Source: Candidatus Methanoperedens sp. (GTDB lineage Archaea; Halobacteriota; Methanosarcinia; Methanosarcinales; Methanoperedenaceae). Taken from it: DNA of 64,000 nt. A program made the position numbers and the translations under genes. Below the pieces are notes generated by a model. The model did not search any database, was not told where the DNA came from, and worked only from the letters and a program-made list of their open reading frames with translations. Location: NCBI GenBank assembly GCA_026552975.1, contig JAPMTR010000063.1, forward strand, positions 50,575-114,574. The letters run 5' to 3'. Each line of letters starts with the position of its first letter. Within the stretch, counting starts at the first letter, position 1. This document shows positions 1-7,834 of the stretch, one piece after another.

Positions 1-828
1 GAGGCAAGAACATCTATATTTGACCATGGTTTCTTATATGGAGATGGAGTTTTTGAGGGAATAAGAGCATACAATGGACGTATTTTCAGGTTAGATGACC
101 ATCTTGAAAGGCTATATGATTCAGCAAAAGCGATCGATCTTAAGATACCTCTTTCAAGAGACGAAATGAAAAAAGCCATTATCGAAACATTAAAGAAAAA
201 CAACCTGAAGGATGCCTATATACGCCCCATCGTTTCAAGGGGTGACGGGGATCTGGGGCTTGATCCAAGGAAATGTCCAATGCCAAATATTTTCATCATT
301 ACTCAGGAATGGGGTGCAATGTACGGAGACCTTTATGAAAAAGGGCTTACCGCTATTACAGTCGGCGTTCGCAGAAATGCGCCTGAAGCAATGCCGCCCA
401 ATATAAAATCATTAAATTACCTGAATAACATACTGGCAAAGATCGAAGCAAATGCAAAAGGCGGGGATGAAGCGATCATGTTCGATGTGCATGGAAATGT
501 TTCTGAAGGTTCAGGGGACAATATATTCGTTATCAAGAATGGCCGTATCATCACTCCCCCGACCCTGAACAACCTTCGCGGGATCACAAGGGCGGCAGCG
601 ATAGAACTTGCTAGAAAAAAAGGAATAGAAGTTAATGAAACGAATATGGGTATGTTCGATATGTATACTGCCGATGAAGTGTTCGTTACAGGGACAGCTG
701 CTGAGATCGCACCCATAACTAAGATCGACGGTCGATCCATCGCAGACGGAAAACCCGGTAAGGTCACAAAAATGCTTATGTCAGATTTCAAGGAATTGAC
801 CAAAATAGATGGAACTCTTATTGTTTGA
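1..828 (+). CDS. ilvE: Branched-chain amino acid aminotransferase, 5' truncated by window edge
   Basis: PLP-dependent class IV aminotransferase that carries out the last step of valine, leucine and isoleucine synthesis in the cytoplasm. The reading frame is open from base 1, so the start lies outside the window. The visible part begins in the conserved [18 protein letters not shown] block and includes the [12 protein letters not shown] region, the [13 protein letters not shown] segment around the cofactor site, and [14 protein letters not shown], all typical of IlvE. About 276 residues are visible of a usual 290-310, so only a short N-terminal piece is missing. A D-amino-acid or aminodeoxychorismate lyase role is less likely given the length and the [14 protein letters not shown] block. 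Confidence 0.93.
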   Translation, partial: EARTSIFDHGFLYGDGVFEGIRAYNGRIFRLDDHLERLYDSAKAIDLKIPLSRDEMKKAIIETLKKNNLKDAYIRPIVSRGDGDLGLDPRKCPMPNIFIITQEWGAMYGDLYEKGLTAITVGVRRNAPEAMPPNIKSLNYLNNILAKIEANAKGGDEAIMFDVHGNVSEGSGDNIFVIKNGRIITPPTLNNLRGITRAAAIELARKKGIEVNETNMGMFDMYTADEVFVTGTAAEIAPITKIDGRSIADGKPGKVTKMLMSDFKELTKIDGTLIV

Positions 829-875
829 TTATAAAAGAAAAGCAATTCCTGGATATGAGTAAATTTTAAATAAAA

Positions 876-897
876 ACACGGATAAGTTTTTCCGTGT
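876..897 (+). terminator. Hairpin terminator after ilvE
   Basis: A perfect 7-bp stem (ACACGGA / TCCGTGT) with an 8-base T-rich loop, followed by CTGCTTTT, lies 48 bases after the ilvE stop and just before the end of the convergent small gene. It probably ends the ilvE transcript; the identity is inferred from position and shape. Confidence 0.5.
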
Positions 898-918
898 CTG
901 CTTTTATAAAATATTATT

Positions 919-1125
919 TTATATTTCCCTTACGATATGAATATTTGAGAACGGGATATAATGTTTCTTCCCGGCATTTTCGCCTTCAAGCGGGAAAAAT
1001 ACAAGATATTGCTCACTATGTTTTATTTCAATTATATTTGAACTTGTGATCCACCGGTCAAATGTTGTTTTCCCATCACAATCTACATACCTTCTGGATT
1101 CAATCATATATTTTCGTTCAGTCAT
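919..1125 (-). CDS. Small conserved-looking hypothetical protein (68 aa)
   Basis: Not recognised. The start ATG is preceded on the minus strand by a clear GGAGG ribosome site, which supports it as a real gene. The 68-residue product is soluble and charged, with no membrane segment or Cys cluster; it reads as a small all-beta fold (alternating hydrophobics around YLVFFPL and IPFSNIHIV). It lies between ilvE and a metal-transport operon without clear linkage to either. Confidence 0.6.
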   Translation of the reverse strand: MTERKYMIESRRYVDCDGKTTFDRWITSSNIIEIKHSEQYLVFFPLEGENAGKKHYIPFSNIHIVREI

Positions 1126-1226
1126 TGTTTTCCTCCATTGCTACATTCTGATATTATTCTATTTCAATCTTACTGAAGCCATTTGAAAAACTTTTTTTTT
1201 TGAAAAGGTATCAGATAATTAAACGA

Positions 1227-2036
1227 TCAAGAAATCATCAAATGCACGATAGTTATAATTATCAAAGTGACAACTAAAAGGATAATATCTGCAACATGAA
1301 GTTTTTTCCTGCCTATATAAACGCTTGTGTCAACATTGTAACCTCTGCATAACATACTCTGGTATGTCCTTTCCCCCTGCTCATATGAACGTATGAATAA
1401 TGAACTGATGGTAAAACCAATCTGTTCAAGTATCCACTTTCGCGGGATCTTCTTATTCCATATTTCAAAACATCGGGTTTTCTGCGCGGTTCGTATCCTT
1501 CCCAGCATATACCAGAATACAAATAGATAGCGTACCATCATAGTGAACAATAGTGCCATTACCTTTGGAAGCCCAAGACGCCTGGCAGATGCTACAAGTT
1601 CGCTCATGGGAGTTGTGGATGAAAGAAGGATCAATGAACTTATGCATACGATGAATTTAGAAAATAATATGGCCCCATATAACAGGCCTTCACGTGTGAT
1701 TTCAATGCCCATGGGCATAATATAAAGAATGGAAAAATCCTGCATGAACGGCTGTTTTATAAAAGGCTGAAGGATCGAGATGCCAAGACCAAAAGGGATA
1801 GCTATCGAAAATCTTGCAACGATATGTGATATTTCAAGTTTTGAAAAAAGCATAAGGATCAGGAGATATACTTCCAGGATCGCAAGCTTTGACAGATCAA
1901 GAGGGTCCAGACGTCCAAGAGACACTGCATAAACTGTTATCATGAGTGTAACGAGTATCTTGATCCTTCCATCAATACCATGTATTGGTGATTTCTTATA
2001 TGTTTCACGCTCAAGTTCCGTAAGGGAAATGTGCAT
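1227..2036 (-). CDS. cbiQ: ECF transporter T component, CbiQ/NikQ family (operon A)
   Basis: Integral membrane coupling subunit that connects the ABC ATPases to the substrate-binding CbiM protein in a group I energy-coupling-factor metal transporter. The 269-residue protein opens with a soluble stretch (SPIHGIDGRIKI) typical of CbiQ and has about five hydrophobic segments. The cytoplasmic region carries the Ala-Arg-Gly-type coupling motifs (SARRLGLP, and the QSMLCRGYN segment). It starts one base after the ATPase gene, so it is the third gene of a minus-strand cbiM-cbiO-cbiQ operon. Whether nickel or cobalt is carried cannot be told from this subunit. Confidence 0.9.
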   Translation of the reverse strand: MHISLTELERETYKKSPIHGIDGRIKILVTLMITVYAVSLGRLDPLDLSKLAILEVYLLILMLFSKLEISHIVARFSIAIPFGLGISILQPFIKQPFMQDFSILYIMPMGIEITREGLLYGAILFSKFIVCISSLILLSSTTPMSELVASARRLGLPKVMALLFTMMVRYLFVFWYMLGRIRTAQKTRCFEIWNKKIPRKWILEQIGFTISSLFIRSYEQGERTYQSMLCRGYNVDTSVYIGRKKLHVADIILLVVTLIIITIVHLMIS

Positions 2037-2037
2037 G

Positions 2038-2862
2038 CTACTTCACTATCCTTAACAATTCATCCCTTGCTTCTTCAAGGGTGAATTTAACTCCCACAGG
2101 AACGCCTTCTTCCTGGAGCATCTCAAGAAGCTGTGCCACCATGGGGAGACGAAGATGGGTCTTCTTTATAAGATCAGGGGATGAGAAGATCTCAAGAGGA
2201 GTTCCATCGCCTATGATCTTACCCATGGACATTATGCAAACCCTGTCAGCAAGCATTGGTACAATGTCAACTTCATGGGTTGATACGATAGTTGTTATTC
2301 CCAGATACCTGTTCATGCCATTGATAAGCTTTATTAAGCGCATGGCCCCTCCTGGATCCAGGCCTGCTGTCGGTTCGTCAAGTACAAGTACTTCGGGTCT
2401 CATGGCAAGAATACCTGCGATAGCAACCTTCTTTTTCTCTCCTGTGCTGAGGTGATGCGGTGCTCTCTCTTCAAAACCAGTAAGTCTTACGGTCTCAAGT
2501 GATTCACTTACCCGCTTTTCTATCTCTTCCATACTTAAACCAAGGTTCATAGGCCCAAATGCAACATCCTGTTTCACGGTGGGAGCAAATATCTGGTCAT
2601 CTGGATCCTGGAACACAAGGCCCACGGTCTTCCTGACCTCGATGATATTATCGTTGCTTATCGGCTTTCCTTTTATCAGGATCTCGCCACCTGATGGTTT
2701 TAGTATCCCGTTAAAATGTTTGAACAGTGTGGACTTACCTGCACCGTTTGCTCCGATTATTGCTATGCGCTCTCCTGGTTTGGCTTTAAAATTAATACCG
2801 TCAAGACCTTTTATCTTCCCCCTGTATATATGAGTTAGATCCCTTGTTTCAATTATATTCAT
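2038..2862 (-). CDS. cbiO: ECF transporter ATPase, CbiO/NikO family (operon A)
   Basis: Cytoplasmic ABC ATPase that powers nickel or cobalt uptake. The 274 residues show Walker A GANGAGKST, a Q-loop VGLVFQDPDDQIFAPTV typical of CbiO, a signature in the variant form LSTGEKKKVAIAG (Thr in place of the usual Gly), Walker B LVLDEPTAGLDP and the switch histidine in VSTHEVD. It lies between cbiM and cbiQ with gaps of only one base, implying one transcript. The family is certain; the metal is inferred from neighbouring NikR and corrin genes. Confidence 0.93.
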   Translation of the reverse strand: MNIIETRDLTHIYRGKIKGLDGINFKAKPGERIAIIGANGAGKSTLFKHFNGILKPSGGEILIKGKPISNDNIIEVRKTVGLVFQDPDDQIFAPTVKQDVAFGPMNLGLSMEEIEKRVSESLETVRLTGFEERAPHHLSTGEKKKVAIAGILAMRPEVLVLDEPTAGLDPGGAMRLIKLINGMNRYLGITTIVSTHEVDIVPMLADRVCIMSMGKIIGDGTPLEIFSSPDLIKKTHLRLPMVAQLLEMLQEEGVPVGVKFTLEEARDELLRIVK

Positions 2863-2863
2863 G

Positions 2864-3790
2864 TTATCCTTTTTTTACGACTCTCGTAATTGTGAACCAC
2901 AATATCGATATAAAAACCAATCCAACAAGGATAGCGCCCACTTCACCGGCTTTTCCCATACCCGGTATCGAATAGTCTGAAAATAAGATTGTCATGCTAC
3001 TTCCCAGATTTTCTTTTATAACGATGCCTGCTGTTCGTTCAAGCCCATCAGGATCCCCTGAGGCAAGGAAAGGAGCAGCCAGGGCAAGTCCCAATAAAGC
3101 GATAATACCAATAGCTACGACACTGGCTGTACTTTCTTTCTTATATGAATCCTGGTTTACTATATCAGGCCTGGATTTTATTATTGCGCTAAATACAATT
3201 ATTGTTATAAATCCCTCACCAATTCCCGCAATGCCCTGGAATAACCCCATTAGAAGAACGCCCTGCTTGAGTGGAAACGTGCCTGCAAGCCACAGTTCAA
3301 AGGAAAGCGCGATCGCAGGCAGGATCATGCTTATCCAGGCACCTGCGAACATTGCGATCGGATGCTTTAATTTGAGTTTGCTAAAACCGATAAACGAATA
3401 ATAACCCATGAATCCCCCTATTATTCCCATGTTAAGGATATTCGCACCCATGACCGTGATCCCGCCATCCCCGAAAAGGGACTGCACTGCAAGCACCATG
3501 GTTATTAGAAGAACAGCTGCCCAGGGACTTCCAAATATAATTGCAGTAAGCGCTGCGCCGACCACATGCCAGCTTACACCAGTGAGCATGGGCAGAGGGA
3601 TTAGAAGGTTAGCTGCTATGTTTATTGTCTGGAGTACGAATATTCCGGCGGCAAGAACGCCAAATAACGGGAGCATATTCTCATGAATGCCGCTTTTTGC
3701 CCACTGAACTGCTCTTGCTATGAAGAAAATCGCTATTATCCAGTATATTGCTGCCTGATCAAGGGGAATGAATGAGTCGGGAATATGCAT
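2864..3790 (-). CDS. cbiM: ECF transporter substrate-binding membrane protein, CbiM fused to a PDGLE/CbiN-like tail (operon A)
   Basis: Membrane protein that binds and transports Ni2+ or Co2+. I place the start at the internal ATG giving MHIPDSFIPL, because the family needs a histidine at position 2 as metal ligand and a ribosome site (AGAAGG) precedes it; a longer frame upstream is promoter sequence. The first ~215 residues are a CbiM domain with six to seven membrane segments. The C-terminal part contains PDGLERTAGIV followed by an extracytoplasmic loop and a final membrane helix, the layout of NikMN/PDGLE fusions. First gene of the minus-strand operon. Confidence 0.92.
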   Translation of the reverse strand: MHIPDSFIPLDQAAIYWIIAIFFIARAVQWAKSGIHENMLPLFGVLAAGIFVLQTINIAANLLIPLPMLTGVSWHVVGAALTAIIFGSPWAAVLLITMVLAVQSLFGDGGITVMGANILNMGIIGGFMGYYSFIGFSKLKLKHPIAMFAGAWISMILPAIALSFELWLAGTFPLKQGVLLMGLFQGIAGIGEGFITIIVFSAIIKSRPDIVNQDSYKKESTASVVAIGIIALLGLALAAPFLASGDPDGLERTAGIVIKENLGSSMTILFSDYSIPGMGKAGEVGAILVGLVFISILWFTITRVVKKG

Positions 3791-3877
3791 GTTATTTACC
3801 TTCTTATCAATATTTCGAAATCGTTTTATTTTAATTAGTATATAGTTATACACTTTTATAATATATCATATCTTTTA

Positions 3878-3903
3878 TGCTACTAAAATCAAATTCTGTA
3901 GCA
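3878..3903. promoter_or_regulatory. Inverted repeat TGCTAC-N14-GTAGCA in the divergent promoter region
   Basis: Perfect 6-bp arms (3878-3883 and 3898-3903), extended by CTTTT / AAAAG outside, lie between the minus-strand metal transporter operon and the plus-strand regulator gene. Two short arms with a long fixed spacer are the form of NikR-type operators (6 bp, about 16-base spacer in E. coli). A NikR gene lies 3.7 kb away, so a NikR site is a reasonable inference, not a demonstrated one. Confidence 0.4.
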
Positions 3904-3952
3904 AAAGTGTGAATAATCATTAAGGTTTAAATAAGTTGCGGTTTTGCGCAGG

Positions 3953-3970
3953 TTTGGGGTATACCCAAAA
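3953..3970. promoter_or_regulatory. Palindrome around GGGTATACCC upstream of the DtxR-like regulator
   Basis: The 10-bp perfect palindrome GGGTATACCC is flanked by TTTG and AAAA, making a nearly symmetric 18-bp site. A TATA-like TTTAAATA lies about 25-30 bases upstream, so the palindrome would sit at the transcription start of the regulator gene that begins at 4003. That position is typical of autorepression. Confidence 0.45.
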
Positions 3971-4002
3971 ATTATTTAACCTGAATACCCATATCGTAAT
4001 TT

Positions 4003-4455
4003 ATGAGAGGTATTGATGGTCTTGAATTAAGCCCGAAGAAAAGTGAATATCTGAAGTATATAAGAGAAAAAGGGGGTATAGTACATACAACAGATATTTC
4101 CCAGCATTTTAACCTTGATCCGTCCACCATAACCAAAACTATCCAGGAAATGTCATCAACAGACCTCATCGAGCATATTCCTTACCGGGGAGTTAGATTA
4201 ACGACCAGGGGTAAGGAGTTTGCAGAATTTTTAATCAGGAGGCACAGGATCCTTGAATTGATGTTCTCACATTATGGTCTAACAGCACAGGAAGCCTGTG
4301 ATGAGGTCTTAAAATTCGAAGGACTTGTATCCAAGGATGTAATCGATAAGATATGCAATTCCCTGGGTCATCCGGATGCGGGTATATGCGGACAGATCAA
4401 ACATGACACATGCTGTTGCTGCCCTCAGGACAATATCTGGAGCTTAAAAGGATGA
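4003..4455 (+). CDS. DtxR/MntR-family metal-dependent transcription regulator
   Basis: Cytoplasmic DNA-binding regulator controlled by a divalent metal. Residues ~10-65 form a winged helix-turn-helix (HTTDISQHFNLDPSTITKTIQEM, then the wing YRGVRLTTRGKEFA). Residues ~75-125 are the DtxR metal-binding/dimerisation domain with RRHRILELMF, the Cys-Glu pair in EACDEV, Glu in LKFEGLVS and His in LGHP. The tail carries an unusual run of four cysteines. Its stop overlaps the start of the next cbiQ by four bases, so it is the first gene of transporter operon B and very likely regulates it. The metal is not known; nickel, cobalt, manganese and iron are all possible. Confidence 0.85.
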   Translation: MRGIDGLELSPKKSEYLKYIREKGGIVHTTDISQHFNLDPSTITKTIQEMSSTDLIEHIPYRGVRLTTRGKEFAEFLIRRHRILELMFSHYGLTAQEACDEVLKFEGLVSKDVIDKICNSLGHPDAGICGQIKHDTCCCCPQDNIWSLKG

Positions 4456-5258
4456 GCGAACTGTCTCCCCATATTCCGGATATCGATCTTATCACATTCT
4501 ATAGTGAAAAAGGCACCTCAGTATTCTCAAAGATAAGCCCATGGACAAAGGCGTTCATGCTGGTTCTTATTATACTCTTCATTTCCATAGTCAAAAGCCT
4601 TATTCTGATAATGTGCCTTTACCTTGTGGTACTGGCATTATATGGTTTATCCGGATTGCCCATTAAAAAATTGTTCCAGTGGTATGCCATGCCAGTTACA
4701 TTTGTCCTTTCACTGCTGTTAATAGTGATATGGAATGAACCTGGAGTTCCAATATTTTCCCTGGGTGTGCCACAATTCTCACTCACCCTGACAGACAATG
4801 GACTGCTTTTGCTGCTTACACTTATTTTTAAATCGTTAACGTCGGTCACTTATTCATTATTTTTCCTTATGACCACAAGGTACGATCATTTCTCTGCGAT
4901 GATATACCGGGTATTTCCAGCTCCGATAGACCAGATATTTCTCATGTCGTACAGGTTCATCTTTATGACATTGAAAATGATCGAATCTATGATAAAAGCA
5001 CTAAGGTCGAGGGGAGGAGGGCTTTTAAAAAGTGCGCGAAGGCAGGGCAAGATGTTTGCCGAGGTGTTTGCCCTGACCATGATCCGATCCTATGATAGAG
5101 CAGAGAGGGTCAATAAGGCCATGGAGGCACGGGGATTTAATGGAAAATATGTTGCAGCGACAAGAATACCTCCCATAGGCCAGGTTGAATACCTGACAAT
5201 GCTTGTGGCGGCTGGTATGATGATATACCTGGTATGGTTAGCAAAATTGCCTTTTTAA
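4452..5258 (+). CDS. cbiQ: ECF transporter T component, CbiQ/NikQ family (operon B)
   Basis: Membrane coupling subunit of the second metal ECF transporter. The start used is the ATG that overlaps the regulator stop (ATGA), giving MSELSPHIPDI; an earlier in-frame ATG lies deep inside the regulator. The 268 residues show about five membrane segments, and the cytoplasmic coupling helices are recognisable as the ALRSRGGG and KAMEARGFNG segments (Ala-Arg-Gly-like). Gene order in this operon is regulator-Q-O-M-small membrane protein, unlike operons A and C. Confidence 0.88.
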   Translation: MSELSPHIPDIDLITFYSEKGTSVFSKISPWTKAFMLVLIILFISIVKSLILIMCLYLVVLALYGLSGLPIKKLFQWYAMPVTFVLSLLLIVIWNEPGVPIFSLGVPQFSLTLTDNGLLLLLTLIFKSLTSVTYSLFFLMTTRYDHFSAMIYRVFPAPIDQIFLMSYRFIFMTLKMIESMIKALRSRGGGLLKSARRQGKMFAEVFALTMIRSYDRAERVNKAMEARGFNGKYVAATRIPPIGQVEYLTMLVAAGMMIYLVWLAKLPF

Positions 5259-5270
5259 TGAGGGATCAGA

Positions 5271-6164
5271 TTGAAAACATTACAACAAATTCATAAAGAA
5301 CAGGCCTGTGATTACTGTGAACACGAAGGAAGAGAGCTCATACATGTGGATTGTGCAAGCCATGTATATCCTGACGGGAGCGTGGGCATACACGAAATGT
5401 GCTTCCGGGTGCTTGAAAAAGAGATCGTGGCATTATGCGGCCCTAACGGGTCAGGTAAATCAACGCTTCTTGAACATTTGAACGGATTACTTCGACCCAG
5501 CAGCGGTAACGTCATAGTCATGGGAAAAAAACTTGATCTTAGTCACATTGACATCTGGAGAGATGTAGGCATAGTGTTCCAGAAGTCGGATGACCAGCTT
5601 TTTGCTCCTACTGTACTGGACGATGTTATGTTTGGCCCCATAAATATGGGGATGAGCATCGAACAGGCAAGAATGCTGGCCCTGGATGCCTTAACAACTG
5701 TCGGCGCTGTAAAACTGTCAGATAAAATGCCTGGTTATCTGAGCGGGGGCCAGAAACGGCTTGTCTGCATAGCCGGTGTCCTTGCCATGAAGCCAAAGGC
5801 TATCGCCATGGATGAACCTACATCGGATCTTGATCCATTGCACGCGGAAATGGTGGAAAATATCATCCTTAACCTGAAAAACGAACATGGCCTCAGTATC
5901 GTGATAGCGACGCATGACATGGATATGGCTGCCAGGATCGCAGATCGTGTCTGTATTGTAAAAGATGGATCTATTATCGTAGAAGGAAAACCTTCGTCGA
6001 TATTCTATGATAAAGAACTCCTGGAAAAGTCTGGATTACGGCAGCCAAAAGTCATACAAATATATGAAAGAATTTCAAAGAACCTTGACAGGGTCAAGGA
6101 TAAAAACCCGCTGACTATTGATGAACTTGTGAAAACCATTGAATTAGTTACAGCGGCAGGATAG
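5271..6164 (+). CDS. cbiO: ECF transporter ATPase with Cys/His-rich N-terminus (operon B)
   Basis: ABC ATPase of the CbiO/NikO family: Walker A GPNGSGKST, VGIVFQKSDDQLFAPTV, signature LSGGQKRLVCIAG, Walker B IAMDEPTSDLDP, and switch histidine ATHDMDMA. Translation starts at TTG (5271) with GAGG upstream; no ATG fits the frame. The first ~35 residues are unusual: Cys13, Cys16, His18, His25, Cys28 and His31 form a compact Cys/His cluster ahead of the normal YPDGSVGIHEM beginning of the ATPase. This may bind metal, for example as a feedback sensor; that is inference. Confidence 0.9.
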   Translation: MKTLQQIHKEQACDYCEHEGRELIHVDCASHVYPDGSVGIHEMCFRVLEKEIVALCGPNGSGKSTLLEHLNGLLRPSSGNVIVMGKKLDLSHIDIWRDVGIVFQKSDDQLFAPTVLDDVMFGPINMGMSIEQARMLALDALTTVGAVKLSDKMPGYLSGGQKRLVCIAGVLAMKPKAIAMDEPTSDLDPLHAEMVENIILNLKNEHGLSIVIATHDMDMAARIADRVCIVKDGSIIVEGKPSSIFYDKELLEKSGLRQPKVIQIYERISKNLDRVKDKNPLTIDELVKTIELVTAAG

Positions 6165-6176
6165 TAGGAGGAATAG

Positions 6177-6845
6177 ATGGCACACATACATCTCCCTGAT
6201 GGGACTTTTTCTATTCAATGGGTCATTACATGGTGGATCATAGCTTTCATGATTCTGGCTTTTTGTCTGTACTGGTTAAAAAAGGTAAAAAAGATCGATA
6301 ATAAAAAAATTACGATGGCTTCGATGTTGACCGCCGCCTCTTTTGCAATATTCCAGATAAACATACCCCTGTTCGGCGGCGTTCATATGAACCTGACCCC
6401 GCTTATCGGGATAATTGCAGGACCTGCGATCGGTGGTATTATTGTATTTATCGTAAACATATTAACTGCTGCTACCGGTCACGGCGGCTGGGGACTTATC
6501 GGTGCTAACATGGTTGTTAACATGACTGAAGTAATGGTTGCATACAGCGTATATAAATGGCTTGGAAAGATGAATCTGGATACGTTCTCAAAAGCCGGTA
6601 TTGGAACCATGCTCGGACTTCTTCTGGGCAACATTGCAATGATCTTGATCATTCTTATTTCAGGCATCCAGGGCGTTGACCAGGATATCAGGACAATCCT
6701 CTATGGCCTTTTCCTCATTGCAGCGGTCAATATGGGTATGGCGATCATTGAGTCTTTCATTACGGGGTATGTGGTATCCTATATTAAGAAGGTCAGACCG
6801 GATATGCTTGGCGAGGTGATGCCTGTTGGATCAAGAACAAAATAA
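6177..6845 (+). CDS. cbiM: ECF transporter substrate-binding membrane protein, CbiM family (operon B)
   Basis: 222-residue membrane protein with about six hydrophobic segments, belonging to the CbiM/NikM family that selects the metal ion. It starts MAHIHLPDGTFS instead of the usual MHIPDG or MHIMEG, a known variant in which the N-terminal His is shifted by one residue and a second His is present. The conserved GGVHMNLTPLIGIIAGPAIGG segment supplies the further His ligand. It follows the ATPase by 12 bases with a GGAGG site just upstream and overlaps the next small gene by 20 bases. Confidence 0.88.
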   Translation: MAHIHLPDGTFSIQWVITWWIIAFMILAFCLYWLKKVKKIDNKKITMASMLTAASFAIFQINIPLFGGVHMNLTPLIGIIAGPAIGGIIVFIVNILTAATGHGGWGLIGANMVVNMTEVMVAYSVYKWLGKMNLDTFSKAGIGTMLGLLLGNIAMILIILISGIQGVDQDIRTILYGLFLIAAVNMGMAIIESFITGYVVSYIKKVRPDMLGEVMPVGSRTK

Positions 6846-7116
6846 TAAGAAGGGGATAATTATATTTATTGGGCTGGCGCTGGTATTTCTGGTCCTTGGC
6901 CTTGTTGCTTATAAGGCGTCAGGAGATAAAGGAATAGAAGAACGTTTTTCAAATGCTTTAGGGATATATGGCGAGTCAGAAAGCGCAGGAAAGGAAATTT
7001 TTGGCTTTAAGCTGGAGGGCGACCCAACGTCTTATGTGGTCATATTGGCATTGATCCTGGCCGCAACAGCATTGTCATATATATATATAGATATAAACAT
7101 CGAACGTCCTCTTTGA
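6826..7116 (+). CDS. Small two-helix membrane protein in CbiN/PDGLE position (operon B)
   Basis: 96-residue protein with a hydrophobic helix at ~10-28, an extracytoplasmic loop of about 40 residues (SGDKGIEERFSNALGIYG), and a second helix at ~72-90. This is the architecture of CbiN or PDGLE subunits that stabilise CbiM, although the PDGLE sequence itself is replaced by DKGIEERF. It starts at TTG inside the end of cbiM, preceded by a GAGGTGAT ribosome site, so translation is probably coupled. Last gene of operon B. Confidence 0.72.
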   Translation: MDQEQNNKKGIIIFIGLALVFLVLGLVAYKASGDKGIEERFSNALGIYGESESAGKEIFGFKLEGDPTSYVVILALILAATALSYIYIDINIERPL

Positions 7117-7196
7117 AGTGACATCTCCGGAAACAACTTATCACCAGATCACGTTAGCATTGAACTGGTACGACTCAAAACCAAACCTTACAGGAT

Positions 7197-7619
7197 TCAC
7201 AGATCTTCACCTGGCTTTATAGTTGTCAGCTTCACATTCTTTACACCCTTAAGAGCGATGATCTTCTCAGCAATGCTTTTTATCTCTTTTCCATCCCCAT
7301 GGAGTAAAATGACTTCCATACATTCATCATGGCTTATGTGAACGTGGACGGCTGATCGTGTAATACTTGTGAAATCATGTTCTATGTCCTGAAGGGCAGA
7401 TAAAAGACCACGCTGTGAATGATCATACGTCATGGATAATATACCAATTCTGTCACCCTGGACTTCGCTCATCCAGTCATAATATCGTATATATCCTCGT
7501 ATTGCATCGCGTATACCCTCTGAACGGGATGAATAGCCTCTTTTTGTTATGATCTCATCAAATTTTACAAGAAGGTTCTCTGGAAGAGAAACTCCGATCC
7601 TTGATAGGTCTTGCTCCAT
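7197..7619 (-). CDS. nikR: Nickel-responsive ribbon-helix-helix regulator NikR
   Basis: Transcription factor that binds DNA when loaded with Ni2+. Residues ~6-45 form the ribbon-helix-helix (RIGVSLPENLLVKFDEII, then GYSSRSEGIRDAIRGYI). Residues ~58-135 form the ACT-like metal domain. The four nickel ligands are in register with E. coli NikR: His81, His92, His94 and Cys100 in the numbering from the start chosen here (ATG with GGAGA upstream, at 7619; a start six codons earlier is possible). It faces operon B convergently and is the clearest evidence that at least one of the neighbouring ECF transporters carries nickel. Confidence 0.95.
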   Translation of the reverse strand: MEQDLSRIGVSLPENLLVKFDEIITKRGYSSRSEGIRDAIRGYIRYYDWMSEVQGDRIGILSMTYDHSQRGLLSALQDIEHDFTSITRSAVHVHISHDECMEVILLHGDGKEIKSIAEKIIALKGVKNVKLTTIKPGEDL

Positions 7620-7684
7620 AAATGTCTCCTTTATCAAGAATTGTAATTGTAGAGTATAATCTTTTGCATTTTTTTCACAGAATG

Positions 7685-7702
7685 GGGAAGGATATCATTC
7701 CC
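7685..7702. promoter_or_regulatory. 18-bp palindrome upstream of nikR
   Basis: GGGAA and TTCCC arms enclose GATATC, with one mismatched pair, about 65-85 bases upstream of the nikR start. The rest of the 215-base gap between nikR and the DUF3307 gene shows only a TATA-like stretch near 7650-7660 and a GGGG-N8-CCCC repeat at about 7808-7824 that may end the minus-strand DUF3307 transcript. Function is guessed from position. Confidence 0.3.
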
Positions 7703-7834
7703 TCACGATCCTGGATGTCATGTATCCGAAACTTGCACCCGGGGAACAAAAACTCCTCGCCATGCGGATACCCTGTAGCGACGCCATTGACTAGAATTGA
7801 ATGTGCGCGGGGTAGATAATCCCCCACCTCCTAA

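Noticed and set aside
1187..1203. Run of T near 1190-1201 as a terminator
   Set aside because: It is on the plus strand, where no gene ends nearby; the genes on both sides are on the minus strand.
3791..3853. 21-residue upstream extension of operon A CbiM
   Set aside because: It would hide the essential N-terminal MHIPD and overlaps the AT-rich promoter; the ribosome site points to 3790.
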